A stretch of 64,000 nt of DNA from Butyricicoccus faecihominis (GTDB taxonomy: Bacteria; Bacillota; Clostridia; Oscillospirales; Butyricicoccaceae), in the NCBI RefSeq assembly GCF_024462775.1, contig NZ_JANGCE010000002.1, forward strand, positions 62,001 to 126,000, read 5' to 3'. Positions 1-9,475 of the stretch are shown piece after piece. Made by a program: the position numbers and the translations under genes. The first letter of the stretch is position 1. Each line of letters begins with the position of its first letter. The notes beneath the pieces are model-generated. The model was not told where the DNA came from. It searched no databases and saw nothing but the letters and a program-made list of their open reading frames with translations.

Positions 1-1594
1 CGCCGCCGGTCTCACCGCCCGTGCTGCCGCCGCCGGATTCCCCGCCGCCGGTCTCGCCACCTGTGCCGCCGCCGGATTCTCCGCCGCCGGTCTCGCCGCC
101 CGTGCCGCCGCCGGTTTCTCCACCGCCGGTCTCGCCGCCCGTGCCGCCGCCGGATTCTCCGCCGCCGGTCTCGCCGCCCGTGCTGCCGCCGGGTTCTCCG
201 TCAGAGGTTCCCGGCGTAGTGGGCGTGCCGGGCGTTGTGCCTGTTCCCGTGCCGTCGCCCGATCCGTTACTGTCGCCTTGCTCAGGATCGATCGCGCCGG
301 AACCGGAGCCGCCCTCGTTGCTGTCGCTGCCCGAGCCGGAGCCGGAATCAGGCCAAACGTAATCGTCGCCCGGGTCTGTGCTTACATGTCCGCCGCCCGA
401 ATAGCTTTCCGGTCCGTCCACCATGTCCAGCGTGGTGATCGGCTCGGCAAAGGGATTCATATACTGGTTGACCAGATCGAGCGTTTGCTGATAATACGGG
501 AAATAGAATGAATACGCGACCGGGTCGCTGCCCGCCGTGCTCATTTGCCCATAGCCCGGCAGGGTAAAGAACTGGATATTCTCGTTTTTGATATTCATCG
601 CCTGCATGCCCATCCATAGGATCTGACCGGCGGTGAAGTCGGTTTTGACGTTATTGAAGATCGCGTCCGAAATGTCCTTGATCTTGAGGATGTTCTTCAT
701 CTGGAACAAATCGCTCGCGATCTTTTTCAGGAACTTCTGCTGGTTTTCCACACGGCCCTGATCGCCCGTTTCATACTGCATCGAATAGTCGTTCGAGTGC
801 CGCCAGCGCAGGAACTCGACCGTCTGCTTGCCGTTGAGGTGCTGCATACCGGCGTACAGGTCGATGTGCAGATCCTGCGAGGGATCGTCGTACTGCATAC
901 GGAACGGCACCTCGTAATCCACGCCGCCGATCGCGTCCACGATCGCGGCGATACCGTCAAAGTTGACGACAACATACTTATCCGGTTTAAAGCCAAGCAG
1001 ACGTTCGACTTCCTTCTTGGTCTGCTCGATATTGCCGCCCTTGCCGCCGGTCTTGATGCCGTATGCCGCGTTAATCTTACGGGACGCGCCCGAATAGCCG
1101 TTGTTGCACATGGTATCGCGCGGGATATTCATGATATTGATGGTCTTTTTCTTGGTATCCATGCGCGCGACCATGATGGCGTCCGTTCGCGTTTCATCCT
1201 CGTCCACCGCGCATACGACGAAGGTAAACAGATCGTCCACGCGCGTGCCGGCGTTTAAAAGCTCGTTGACATCCACCTTGTCTCCGTTTTCGGTATCATG
1301 GATGGTGGGATCGTTCTTGATTTCCGGCGGGCGGATAAAGATCCACGCCGCGGTTGCAAGACCCACGCATAGCACCGCCACGATGACCGCCGCGATGATG
1401 ATGCGTTTGCGCTTTTGATTTTTCGTTAGCGGCGTTTTTACTTTGCCGCCTTTTCCGGCTTTTGCCGGCTTTCCGCCCTTGCCCTGTGGCTTCGGCGCCG
1501 TCTTATGTGTGCCAGTGGCCGCTTTTGGAGCTGACTTTGGCGAGCCGCTCCCTGTCGTTTTCTTGCGGCCGCCGCCGCCTCCAAACAGTTTCAA
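1..1594 (-). CDS. LytR-CpsA-Psr (LCP) family cell-wall glycopolymer ligase, C-terminus cut by window edge
   Basis: LCP proteins transfer undecaprenyl-linked glycopolymers to peptidoglycan outside the membrane. I read this frame directly; it is open to the left edge. It has a basic Gly/Lys/Pro-rich cytoplasmic leader, one membrane segment (about residues 62-82, IIIAAVIVAVLCVGLATAAW), then the LCP core: TRTDAIMVARMD, NIPRDT, KINAAYG, VNFDGIAAIVDAIGGVD and VEFLRWRHSNDY. The C-terminus is a low-complexity Gly/Ser/Glu/Thr tail made of 13-residue repeats that runs out of the window. The start is a TTG with GGAGG 10 nt upstream; no ATG/GTG lies near it in frame before the membrane segment. It sits 20 bp after yqeK, probably in one operon. 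LCP assignment is firm; the transferred polymer is unknown. Confidence 0.88.
   Translation of the reverse strand, partial: MKLFGGGGGRKKTTGSGSPKSAPKAATGTHKTAPKPQGKGGKPAKAGKGGKVKTPLTKNQKRKRIIIAAVIVAVLCVGLATAAWIFIRPPEIKNDPTIHDTENGDKVDVNELLNAGTRVDDLFTFVVCAVDEDETRTDAIMVARMDTKKKTINIMNIPRDTMCNNGYSGASRKINAAYGIKTGGKGGNIEQTKKEVERLLGFKPDKYVVVNFDGIAAIVDAIGGVDYEVPFRMQYDDPSQDLHIDLYAGMQHLNGKQTVEFLRWRHSNDYSMQYETGDQGRVENQQKFLKKIASDLFQMKNILKIKDISDAIFNNVKTDFTAGQILWMGMQAMNIKNENIQFFTLPGYGQMSTAGSDPVAYSFYFPYYQQTLDLVNQYMNPFAEPITTLDMVDGPESYSGGGHVSTDPGDDYVWPDSGSGSGSDSNEGGSGSGAIDPEQGDSNGSGDGTGTGTTPGTPTTPGTSDGEPGGSTGGETGGGESGGGTGGETGGGETGGGTGGETGGGESGGGTGGETGGGESGGGSTGGETGG
36..191. repeat. Four tandem 39-bp repeats coding the Gly-rich tail of the LCP protein
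   Basis: Units start at 36, 75, 114 and 153 and are nearly identical; a diverged unit precedes and a degenerate one follows. On the minus strand each encodes roughly GGETGGGESGGGT (13 residues). Because 39 is a multiple of three, copy-number change would keep the reading frame. Confidence 0.85.
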
Positions 1595-1613
1595 AGATTT
1601 CCTGCCTCCAGTT

Positions 1614-2201
1614 TCAGTCCTGCGCGTCCCTCCAGCGGACGCCCTGCGCGATCAAGTCGTTGTACGCGGCGATCGTATCGCCGTGGATCAGCTTGGCCCG
1701 CGTCACCAGCTCGATCAACGTTTGGTCGAAGCAATACAGTAGCGCGCGGTCGATGTCTTCTTTTGCGAGTTCGCGCGCATTTTTCACACCGGGAAAGTCG
1801 CGCGTATCCTCGATATAATCCGCCAAATAGAGTATCTTATCGAGCACAGTCATTCCCGCCTTGCCGGTGGTATGGCAGGCAATCGCGTCGCACACATCCT
1901 GCGGCGCGCCGTACTCATCCTTTGCGATGGCGGCGGCCGTTTTTCCGTGCAGCATTTTTGGCTCGGAGAATTCAGCGTTACAGGGTATTATACCGTATTT
2001 CTTACTTAAATTCAACTGTTCTTCTTTAGAAAGATGCTTTGTTATGTCGTGCAGGATTGCTGAGAAAGCCGCTTTTTCCACGTCTCCCCCATAAAGTTCG
2101 GCTAGGTAGATCGCAGCGCGCTCGCAGCCGAGCGTATGCTCATAGCGGTACCCATGGAGACGCGCGAGTATTCCTTTTCTCATTTCGTCATTGCACAACA
2201 T
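1614..2201 (-). CDS. yqeK: YqeK-type HD-domain bis(5'-nucleosyl)-tetraphosphatase (symmetrical)
   Basis: Predicted to cleave Ap4A into two ADP in the cytoplasm. An HD-domain metal centre is visible: H in HGYRYEHTLGCE, ILHDITK, LHGKTAA, CHTTG and YLADYIED, in the order usual for YqeK. I chose the ATG at 2201 because AAGGCGGG lies 8 nt upstream; an in-frame ATG at 2231 has no ribosome-binding site. It follows nadD by about 40 bp, the usual Bacillota pairing nadD-yqeK. Length near 195 residues is normal for the family. Confidence 0.9.
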   Translation of the reverse strand: MLCNDEMRKGILARLHGYRYEHTLGCERAAIYLAELYGGDVEKAAFSAILHDITKHLSKEEQLNLSKKYGIIPCNAEFSEPKMLHGKTAAAIAKDEYGAPQDVCDAIACHTTGKAGMTVLDKILYLADYIEDTRDFPGVKNARELAKEDIDRALLYCFDQTLIELVTRAKLIHGDTIAAYNDLIAQGVRWRDAQD

Positions 2202-2243
2202 AACTTTTGACCCGCCTTTCTGTCTTTTCATCGAATAAAAATA

Positions 2244-2837
2244 TTAAAAACCGTAAAGGTGTTTTCGCTCGATGTAATCGGCGACCGCGTTCGTGGTATA
2301 GCGGCGCAGATCGCCGCCGCACCGCAGTTCGGTCGAAGAAATGGTGAGTACGTCGCCGCGCACCAGCTCGATGCGCGCGCCGAGGCTGCTTTGAAGGCCC
2401 TTCGCTTTTTCCCGCAGGTTGTTCCAGTCATCCGCTTCACGGGCACAGACGGCCAGCGTGGCCAGATGCGCGATCTCATCCGGCGCGCGCCAAACGCGAT
2501 CGAACGATAAAAGCATATCGGTGCCGATGATCAAAAACAGGTCGCTCTCGCCACGATCGTGCAGCGAGCGCAGCGTATCCACGGTATAGCTGGCGCCGCC
2601 GCGCCGGATCTCGATATCGCAGAGCTCGGCCCAGCTTTCCCCTTCGATCATCAGGCGCACCATCTTGCAACGGTCGGCTGCCGAAGCGGTGTCCTCCGGC
2701 AGTTCCTTATGCGGCGGTATATTGGTCGGGATAAACAGCACGCGTTCCAGCCCAAGCGCGGTCTTGGCGCTTTTCGCGGCGTTTAAATGGCCCAAATGCG
2801 GCGGATTAAAGGTGCCGCCCAAAACGCCCGTTCTCAT
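2244..2837 (-). CDS. nadD: Nicotinate-nucleotide adenylyltransferase
   Basis: Catalyses NaMN + ATP to deamido-NAD in NAD synthesis. The nucleotidyltransferase signature GGTFNPPHLGHLNAA stands at residues 8-22, FIPTNIPPHK follows, and the C-terminal ISSTELR matches the family's SSTxIR ATP-binding motif. At 197 residues it has the normal NadD length. Its start overlaps the yhbY stop by 4 bp, so the two are translationally coupled. Confidence 0.95.
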   Translation of the reverse strand: MRTGVLGGTFNPPHLGHLNAAKSAKTALGLERVLFIPTNIPPHKELPEDTASAADRCKMVRLMIEGESWAELCDIEIRRGGASYTVDTLRSLHDRGESDLFLIIGTDMLLSFDRVWRAPDEIAHLATLAVCAREADDWNNLREKAKGLQSSLGARIELVRGDVLTISSTELRCGGDLRRYTTNAVADYIERKHLYGF

Positions 2838-3133
2838 TTGACGAGGACGATCTTCCGCTTGTCCTTATCCGACGCGGGACGATAGATTACAAATTTCGAG
2901 CCGATCACCTGCACCGGATTGGCGCGGCAAGCCTGACACAGCGCTTCGGATACCGTGCGCGGTGTGAGCATGGCGCTTTCCAGCACCTTACCCTTGACGA
3001 GTTCGTGGCTTTCCAGCAGCACGTCGAGCTCGCGCTCGACCGCGTCGGTCACGCCCTCCTTGCCGATGATCAGCGTATCGGGCAATGTATTTGCCATCGC
3101 GCGCAGCTGCGCGCGTTGCTTGGTTGTTAGCAT
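2834..3133 (-). CDS. yhbY: YhbY/CRM-domain RNA-binding protein
   Basis: A 99-residue single CRM-domain protein; family members bind 50S ribosomal precursors and assist assembly. It shows the typical start LTTKQRAQLRAMAN, the GKEGVTDAV loop (GxxG-type, residues 25-33) and the C-terminal VQVIGSKFVIYR strand. It overlaps nadD by 4 bp and has AGGAGAG upstream of the ATG. It is the first gene of the yhbY-nadD-yqeK-LCP group after repeat copy 1. Confidence 0.92.
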   Translation of the reverse strand: MLTTKQRAQLRAMANTLPDTLIIGKEGVTDAVERELDVLLESHELVKGKVLESAMLTPRTVSEALCQACRANPVQVIGSKFVIYRPASDKDKRKIVLVK

Positions 3134-3151
3134 AATGCTCTCCTCTTAATC

Positions 3152-3269
3152 AATTAGGAATTAGTAGTTAGGAATTAGGAATTGTGGTGGCCGCCAAGGG
3201 CGGCTTATTTGATTTATCGCGCTTTGCGCGATACCGCAAACTCCTAACTCCTACTTCCTAACTCCTAAC
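3152..3269. repeat. Heptamer-arm inverted repeat, copy 1 (yhbY/rdgB junction)
   Basis: The left arm is TTAGGAA/TTAGTAG-like heptamers (3153-3184) and the right arm the complementary TCCTAAC/TCCTACT heptamers (3238-3269). The core has two hairpins, GCCGCCAAGGGCGGC and CGCGCTTTGCGCG. The right arm overlaps the rdgB 3' end and supplies its last codons and stop. Confidence 0.9.
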
Positions 3270-3908
3270 GATTTCATTTAGTTTTTCTTTTAGTTTTTGC
3301 AGCGCTCTCGCTCTGTGGGAGATTTGGTTTTTCACTTCTGCCGGCAGTTCGCCGAAGGTGCAGTCATAATCCGGCACAAAGAATACCGGATCGTAGCCGA
3401 AGCCGTTCTCCCCCGCCAGACGGCGGGCGATCTCGCCCTCACATTCGCCGCGAACGGTCAGCTCCCGGCCGTCCGGCCAGACGCAGGCGATTGCCGAGAC
3501 AAAGCGCGCCTGTCGTTTACCGTCCGGCACGGCGGCGAGGTTGCGCAGCAACCGGAGCGTGCGCTCCTTATCGTTTGCATGGGGAGGCAGCGGTTCCAGA
3601 CCGACCGAAAGCCCATGCTTTTCCGCGTACTCGAAATATTCCGCCGAGCCGTACCGCGCCGAATAGACGCCGGGCGCGCCGTTAAGCACGTCCACACAAA
3701 GCCCGGAATCGTCAGCCAGCGCGGGTAGGCCGGTGAGCGCGCACGCGGCGCGCGCTTTGATCAGCGCGTTTTCCTCAAAGGTGTCGCCATCCTCCACGGG
3801 CTCGGGCGCGCCTTCGGGCAGCGCGCTGACCTCGATGCCAAGCTCTTGCAAAATAGCGTCCATTTCGCGCAGTTTGTTTTTGTTATGGGAAGCCAGTATA
3901 AACTTCAT
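3258..3908 (-). CDS. rdgB: RdgB/HAM1 family XTP/dITP pyrophosphatase
   Basis: Hydrolyses non-canonical purine triphosphates (dITP, XTP) and so cleans the nucleotide pool. Visible family motifs are FILASHNKNKLREM at the N-terminus, the catalytic ALADDSGLCVDVLNGAPGVYSARY (start of the motif near residue 63), GYDPVFF and the C-terminal KNQISHRARAL. The start at 3908 has GGAGG 5 nt upstream; the longer ATG at 3920 has none. The last residues (VRS and stop) are encoded by repeat copy 1. Confidence 0.94.
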   Translation of the reverse strand: MKFILASHNKNKLREMDAILQELGIEVSALPEGAPEPVEDGDTFEENALIKARAACALTGLPALADDSGLCVDVLNGAPGVYSARYGSAEYFEYAEKHGLSVGLEPLPPHANDKERTLRLLRNLAAVPDGKRQARFVSAIACVWPDGRELTVRGECEGEIARRLAGENGFGYDPVFFVPDYDCTFGELPAEVKNQISHRARALQKLKEKLNEIVRS

Positions 3909-3923
3909 GCGAACCTCCATGAG

Positions 3924-4039
3924 AAGTAGGAATTAGTAGTTAGGAATTAGGAATTGTGGTGGCCGCCGTAGGCGGCTTATTCAATTATCGCGCTTTGCGC
4001 GATACCGCAAACTCCTACTTCCTACTTCCTAACTCCTAC
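3924..4039. repeat. Heptamer-arm inverted repeat, copy 2 (rdgB/rph junction)
   Basis: Same architecture as copy 1 and the same CGCGCTTTGCGCG core hairpin. The other core hairpin reads GCCGCCGTAGGCGGC, a loop change with the stem kept. On the minus strand the element begins exactly with the rph stop codon TAG and ends just before the rdgB ribosome-binding site. Confidence 0.9.
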
Positions 4040-4758
4040 CTCTTTACCAAGTGTTTTTGCTGCACCTTGCACAGCCTAGCGCAGCCGCGTTTTGCAAGCG
4101 CGAGCAGCTTTTTTAGCTCCGCATCGGTGAACGGGCGGCCCTCGCCCGTGCCCTGCACCTCGATAAACTCCCCCTTGGAGGTCATCACCACGTTACAATC
4201 CACGATGGCGTGCGAATCCTCGGCGTAATTCAAGTCCATCACGGCCTCGTTTTCAAAAATACCAACCGAAACGGCGGAAACAGAAGCGGTGAGCGGCATT
4301 TTTTCGATCACGCCGTCCTCCAGCAGCTTTTGGCAAGCCAACCACAGCGCGACAAAGCCGCCGGTGATCGAAGCGCAGCGCGTGCCGCCGTCCGCTTGGA
4401 TCACATCGCAGTCCACCGTGATCTGGCGCTCACCCAGCGCGGCGCGATCGACCACCGCGCGCAGGCTCCGGCCGATCAGGCGCTGAATTTCAGACGAGCG
4501 TCCGTCCAGCTTCAAGCTCTTGATATCGCGTTTTTTGCGCGTGTTTGTGGCGCGGGGCAGCATGGCGTATTCCGCCGTCACCCAGCCAAGGCCCTTGCCC
4601 GTGAGAAAGGGCGGCACGTTATCCTCCACGCTCGCCGTGCAGATCACCTTGGTGTTACCCATTTCGATCAGCACCGAACCCTCGGCGTGCATGGTGTAGT
4701 GAGGCGTTATTTTGACCGGTCGCAGGGCGCCCGGCGTTCTTCCATCGGGACGTGTCAT
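4036..4758 (-). CDS. rph: Ribonuclease PH
   Basis: Phosphorolytic 3'-5' exoribonuclease that trims tRNA 3' ends. The 240-residue protein starts with the standard MTRPDGR and contains [62 protein letters not shown] and [11 protein letters not shown], which are family hallmarks including the phosphate/RNA-binding arginines. It abuts ftsY directly (ftsY stops at 4759), so it is co-transcribed. rph next to rdgB is a common bacterial pairing. Confidence 0.96.
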   Translation of the reverse strand: MTRPDGRTPGALRPVKITPHYTMHAEGSVLIEMGNTKVICTASVEDNVPPFLTGKGLGWVTAEYAMLPRATNTRKKRDIKSLKLDGRSSEIQRLIGRSLRAVVDRAALGERQITVDCDVIQADGGTRCASITGGFVALWLACQKLLEDGVIEKMPLTASVSAVSVGIFENEAVMDLNYAEDSHAIVDCNVVMTSKGEFIEVQGTGEGRPFTDAELKKLLALAKRGCARLCKVQQKHLVKR

Positions 4759-5685
4759 TTATGATATTCCTCCTTCAAGCGGCGGCAGAATGGCTTCCAA
4801 AAAGGCCGAACGGTCGAAATCGACCAGATCGTCCAGTCCTTCGCCCACGCCGACCAACTTGACCGGCACGCCAAGACCCGCCGAGATCGCCACCACGATA
4901 CCGCCCTTGGCCGTACCGTCCAGCTTGGTCAGCACGATGCCGGACAGCTTCGCGACCTTGTTGAATTCCTCCGCCTGATGCACGGCGTTCTGGCCTGTCG
5001 TCGCATCCAGCACAAGCAGCGTCTCGCGCGAGGCGGTCGGCAGTTCGCGGGAGATAACGCGGTCGATCTTGGCCAGCTCGTTCATCAGATTGGCTTTGTT
5101 GTGCAGACGGCCCGCGGTATCGACGATGATAACATCGCTTTCTCGCGCCTTGGCCGCCGCGATCGAATCGAACACAACGGCGGCGGGATCCGCGCCCGCC
5201 CCGTGGCGGACGATATCCGCGCCCGCGCGCCCCGCCCAGATCTCAAGCTGATCCGCAGCAGCCGCACGGAACGTATCCGCGGCGGACAGCATGACCTTTT
5301 TGCCTTCCGCGACATAGCGCGCGGCAAGCTTACCGATGCTGGTCGTTTTGCCGACGCCGTTGACGCCGATGACTAGGATCACGGCGGGCTTGCCCGTCGT
5401 ATCGAGTGGCTGATTAGGCAGCATCATATCGGTGAGCGTGTCCTTTAAAACGTAGCGCAGCTCCAGCGAGGTGGTCACATTCTGACGCTTGGCGCGCTGC
5501 TCCACCTCCGCGACGATTTTCGCGGCGGAGACAGCGCCCACGTCGGACAGAATCAGCGCCTCCTCCAGTTCTTCCAGCAGATCGTCGTCGATCGTGACAA
5601 AGCCCGCAAACACCTGATCCAGCGACCGCGTGACCGCGTCGCTCGTTTTGGCGAGTCCCTTTTTGATCTTATCGAATAAACCCAT
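4759..5685 (-). CDS. ftsY: Signal recognition particle receptor FtsY
   Basis: The SRP receptor GTPase that docks ribosome-SRP complexes at the membrane. The 308-residue protein is a short form without a long acidic A domain. It carries the N domain, then the G domain with P-loop GVNGVGKTT (107-115), DTFRAAA, DTAGR, LDATTGQNA and TKLDGTAKGG. It lies downstream of smc, the canonical Bacillota order rnc-smc-ftsY, though repeat copy 3 separates them. Confidence 0.97.
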   Translation of the reverse strand: MGLFDKIKKGLAKTSDAVTRSLDQVFAGFVTIDDDLLEELEEALILSDVGAVSAAKIVAEVEQRAKRQNVTTSLELRYVLKDTLTDMMLPNQPLDTTGKPAVILVIGVNGVGKTTSIGKLAARYVAEGKKVMLSAADTFRAAAADQLEIWAGRAGADIVRHGAGADPAAVVFDSIAAAKARESDVIIVDTAGRLHNKANLMNELAKIDRVISRELPTASRETLLVLDATTGQNAVHQAEEFNKVAKLSGIVLTKLDGTAKGGIVVAISAGLGVPVKLVGVGEGLDDLVDFDRSAFLEAILPPLEGGIS

Positions 5686-5691
5686 TCTTTA

Positions 5692-5902
5692 ATTAATTAG
5701 GAATTAGGTTTTAGAATTAGGAATTAGGAATTAGGAATTAGGAATTAGGAATTGCGGTGGCCGCCAAGGGCGGCGATCCAAATCATCGCGCCTTGCACGA
5801 TACCGCAAATTCCTACCTCCTACTTCATAACTCCTACGTTCTTCTTTCTAACTCCTGACTCCCAGCTCCTCCCAATAATTACTAATTTCTAAATACTAAT
5901 TA
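5692..5902. repeat. Heptamer-arm inverted repeat, copy 3 (ftsY/smc junction), longest copy
   Basis: The left arm has at least six TAGGAAT-type units (5696-5752). The core hairpin pair is GCCGCCAAGGGCGGC plus a degenerate CGCGCCTTGCACG. The right arm is long and decayed (5806-5899). On the minus strand the element starts at the smc stop TAA. Confidence 0.88.
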
Positions 5903-8900
5903 CTTCAGCGTGTTTCCCAGCCGTTTTTCTGCTTCCGCGAGGTTCAGCATCAGCAGCTTGGAGACACCCTGCTCCTGCATGGTTACGCCGTACAGCATAT
6001 CGGCTTCTTCCATCGTGCCGCGGCGGTGCGTGATGACGATGAACTGCGTCTTATCGGACAGGCGGCGTATGTACTGCGCATAGCGGACGACGTTGACATC
6101 GTCCAGCGCGGCTTCGATCTCGTCTAGCACACAGAACGGCGTGGGCCGCAGCTTTAAAATAGCGAAGTACAGCGCGATGGCGACAAACGCCTTCTCACCG
6201 CCTGACAGCAGCGTCAGCGTTTTGACCGACTTGCCCGGCGGCGAAACGCGGATATCGATGCCGCAGTTTAAAATATCCGAGGTATCGGCCAACTGCAACT
6301 CCGCATGGCCGCCGCCGAATATTTCACGGAAGGTCTCGCCAAAGTACACGTTCAGCTTTGCGAATTCGGAAGCAAAAATCTCTTTCATGTTCTGCGTCAG
6401 TTGGTCGATGACCTTGTATAGCTCCTTTTGCGCCTTTTCCAGATCGTCCTTTTGTGTTCCAAGGAAGGTATAGCGTTCGCATACGTCCCGATATTCCTCC
6501 ACCGCGTCCAGATTGACGTTGCCAAGGCTCTTCATCTGCGCGCGGAGCGTACCTGCTTTCTCTTTTGCGGCGTTTCCGTCGCCCAGTTCTATGGCAACGT
6601 CCTGCGCGGGCGTGGGGGTCAGCTCATAGCTTTCCCACATTTTGTCCAAAATCTGCGCTTCCTCGTTTTTGAGCTGTGCGGCTTTGCTTTCCAAACGCGC
6701 GGCCTCTCGTTCGAGGTTCAGGATCGCCTCGTTCTGGCTCTGCGCCTCGCGGTCAACGCGGGCGCGTTCGCCTTCTATGCGCTCGCGCTGCTGGGTCGCG
6801 GCGGCAATGCTTTCACCCAGCTTTGCGGTGATGGTCTGCGTATCGCCGCGCCCGGCTTCGGCCTGCGCCAATTCCTGCGTCAGGCGCTCAATCTCGCGTT
6901 CAAAACCCGAGATTACATCGTCCGAACCGGAAACGCCTGCGTCCAGCTCGGCTTTCAGCTGCGTCAGTTCTTCCAGCGAGCGCGCCTCCGCCGCCGCAGC
7001 GGACCGGTTTTCCGCGATCGCAGTGCGCAGGGAGGCCGCTTCATCGGCTTCTCTCGCGGCTTCCTCCGCAATCTCGCGCAGCGTTTCGCGGCACCGCGCG
7101 GTCTCTGCTTCCGCCGCTTCGGTGGCGGCTGCCGCCGCTGTTTCGTTCTCCGCGCATGCGGCGATAACGCTTTGATAGCCCGCGCGCGCTTCGGCAATGT
7201 TATCACGTTCCAGCGTCAAACCGTTCAGCGACACGGTCAGGCTTTCGAGCAGCGCCCCATGCTGGGAAACGGAAGCGCGCAGCCCGGCTTCCTCCTGTTC
7301 GGCGCGGGCGCGTTCGGCTTCGATCGCCTTGAGATCATAGTCCAAAGCGGCCAGTTCCTCGCGCGCGGCTAGACTTGCCTGCTCCGCGTCCCCGAGCGCC
7401 TTTTGCAGCGCGGCGACCTGTTCGCGCAGGGCCTTCAGCTTGCCCGCGCGGGCGAGCGCGCCCGTGCCGCGAGAAGCCGAACCGCCCGTCATCGCGCCGC
7501 CGGCCTGCAAGATCTGCCCATCCAACGTCACAATGCGGAAACGCCGAGAATATGCTTTGGAAATGGCGAGCGCCGCGTCCATATCCTCTGCAATGACCGT
7601 GCGCGCCAATAGGTTGCGCACGATCGCCGAATACTTCGGATCGGCGGAAACGAGCTGGTCAGCAGTGCCGCAGCAGCCTTTATGACCAGAAAGCCCGGTT
7701 TCGCGCAGCTCCGCCGGGCGGATGGTATCCAGTGGCAGGAAGGTGGCGCGGCCGCCGTCCGAGCGTTTCAAATACTCGATACAGGCTTTGCCGTCCGCCG
7801 AAGTATCCACAACAATGGACGAGGCCGAAGCGCCCAGCGCGGTGTCGATCGCGGTAACGTACCGTTCCGGTACGTCAAGCAGCGCGGAAACCGGGCCGTG
7901 CACGCCTCTTTGCGCGCCCTTTTCCGCGCGCACCATGATATTTTTGACCGAGCGGGAAAAGCCTTCGTACTCGCGCTGCATGTCGGAAAGCATCTTCTCG
8001 CGGTTTTTCGCGTCTGTCAACGCGGCGGCGGCTCTCGAAAGCGCTTCCTGCGTCTCCGCCGCTTTTTTGCGGCGGCTTTCAGCCTTAAGCGCCGCGCCCG
8101 CCGCTTTGTTTTTGGCTCCCGCCAACGTATCGAGACAGTCTCGCAGACTGTTTTCCAGCGTTTCCTGTGCGGCCCGCTCGGCGGCCAGCCGCTTTTCAGC
8201 CGCCGCGATATCGGCGCCGATCGTGCCCACGCGGCTGTCCATGCCCGCTAGGCCGGTTTCGGCAGCGGTGCGGTCAAGCGCCAGCTTATGGGTCTGCTGC
8301 TGCGCCGCTAGACGTGCGTCCTCGGCCTGCCGTAGAGCGGCCTCCGCTTCGTCCTGCCGCGCGCGCCGGGTCTCGCTTTGACCCAGCACCGCGTTTAGGG
8401 ACGCCATAAAGCCTTCGTGTTCGGCATTCAGCAGCTCAATGCGGCCCCGCCGTTCGGCCAGCTGTGCGCCCAGCCCCTGCGCCTGCGCCGCGCGCGTTTC
8501 GCTTTCGCGGCGGGCGCGGTCGATATTATCGCGGTTATTTTGAATATTGGCTTTCAGCACCGCGGCGCGGCTCGCTTCATCGGCGGCGCGCTGCTCGGCT
8601 TCGCGAAGCTGCTGACGCAGCCGGTCGGCTTCGCGGTCGACCCCGCGCATATCCTCGGAAAGCTGCTCGGAGCGCGCGTAAAGCGTTTCCTGCCCCGCTT
8701 TGGTTTCGATCAGCTGCGCTTTGCAGGTTTCCATGTCGGTCAGATTCTTTTCCGTATCGGTCTTGATGCGCGTAAGACCGAGCAGCCAGAGCGAAATCTC
8801 CAGCACACGCAGCTCGTCGCGCAGCAGCAGGTATTGCTTTGCCTTTTCCGCCTGCTTTTCCAAAGGGCCGACCTGACGCTCCAGCTCCGCGTACAGGTCG

Positions 8901-9475
8901 CGGATGCGGGTCAGGTTATCCTCGGTGGCGGAAAGCTTGCGTTCCGCTTCCTCCTTGCGGTAACGGAACTTGGTGATGCCGGCGGCTTCCTCGAAGATCT
9001 CGCGCCGGTCCTCGCTTTTCAGAGACAGGATCTCGTCGATACGGCCCTGCCCAATGATGGAATAGCCATCCCGCCCAAGACCGGTATCCATAAACAGCTC
9101 GTGAATATCCTTGAGGCGGCAGTGGCTGCGGTTGATATAGTATTCGCTCTCGCCCGAGCGGTAATAGCGGCGGGTGATCATGATCTCGGTGAAATCAGAG
9201 CGGAAGGCGTTTCCGGAGTTATCCAGAATGAGCGATACCTCGGCAAAACCGACCGGGCCGCGTTTGGCGGTACCGCCGAAGATAACGTCCTCCATCTTGG
9301 CGCCGCGCAGAGAACGCGAGGACTGCTCGCCGAGCACCCAGCGGATCGCGTCCGATATATTGGATTTTCCCGACCCGTTCGGGCCGACGATCGCGGTCAG
9401 GCCGCCAAGGAAGCTTATCTCCGTCTTGTCCGGAAAGGACTTGAAGCCCTGCAAAATCAGGCTTTTTAAAACCAT
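5900..9475 (-). CDS. smc: Chromosome segregation ATPase SMC
   Basis: The condensin core subunit that organises and segregates the chromosome. The 1191 residues have the full SMC plan: N-terminal Walker A GPNGSGKSN (31-39), FRYRKEEAERKL leading into the first coiled coil, a hinge near 525-670 (GVHGPVSALLDV to AGGAMTGG), the second coiled coil, ABC signature LSGGEKAF near 1090 and Walker B VLDEIEAALDD near 1115. A coiled coil rich in Ala/Glu/Arg explains the many overlapping shadow frames. AGGTGG precedes the ATG. Confidence 0.97.
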   Translation of the reverse strand: MVLKSLILQGFKSFPDKTEISFLGGLTAIVGPNGSGKSNISDAIRWVLGEQSSRSLRGAKMEDVIFGGTAKRGPVGFAEVSLILDNSGNAFRSDFTEIMITRRYYRSGESEYYINRSHCRLKDIHELFMDTGLGRDGYSIIGQGRIDEILSLKSEDRREIFEEAAGITKFRYRKEEAERKLSATEDNLTRIRDLYAELERQVGPLEKQAEKAKQYLLLRDELRVLEISLWLLGLTRIKTDTEKNLTDMETCKAQLIETKAGQETLYARSEQLSEDMRGVDREADRLRQQLREAEQRAADEASRAAVLKANIQNNRDNIDRARRESETRAAQAQGLGAQLAERRGRIELLNAEHEGFMASLNAVLGQSETRRARQDEAEAALRQAEDARLAAQQQTHKLALDRTAAETGLAGMDSRVGTIGADIAAAEKRLAAERAAQETLENSLRDCLDTLAGAKNKAAGAALKAESRRKKAAETQEALSRAAAALTDAKNREKMLSDMQREYEGFSRSVKNIMVRAEKGAQRGVHGPVSALLDVPERYVTAIDTALGASASSIVVDTSADGKACIEYLKRSDGGRATFLPLDTIRPAELRETGLSGHKGCCGTADQLVSADPKYSAIVRNLLARTVIAEDMDAALAISKAYSRRFRIVTLDGQILQAGGAMTGGSASRGTGALARAGKLKALREQVAALQKALGDAEQASLAAREELAALDYDLKAIEAERARAEQEEAGLRASVSQHGALLESLTVSLNGLTLERDNIAEARAGYQSVIAACAENETAAAAATEAAEAETARCRETLREIAEEAAREADEAASLRTAIAENRSAAAAEARSLEELTQLKAELDAGVSGSDDVISGFEREIERLTQELAQAEAGRGDTQTITAKLGESIAAATQQRERIEGERARVDREAQSQNEAILNLEREAARLESKAAQLKNEEAQILDKMWESYELTPTPAQDVAIELGDGNAAKEKAGTLRAQMKSLGNVNLDAVEEYRDVCERYTFLGTQKDDLEKAQKELYKVIDQLTQNMKEIFASEFAKLNVYFGETFREIFGGGHAELQLADTSDILNCGIDIRVSPPGKSVKTLTLLSGGEKAFVAIALYFAILKLRPTPFCVLDEIEAALDDVNVVRYAQYIRRLSDKTQFIVITHRRGTMEEADMLYGVTMQEQGVSKLLMLNLAEAEKRLGNTLK

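Noticed and set aside
6428-9469. Several long plus-strand frames opposite smc
   Set aside because: High-GC antisense shadows of a coiled-coil gene; no ribosome-binding sites or domains.
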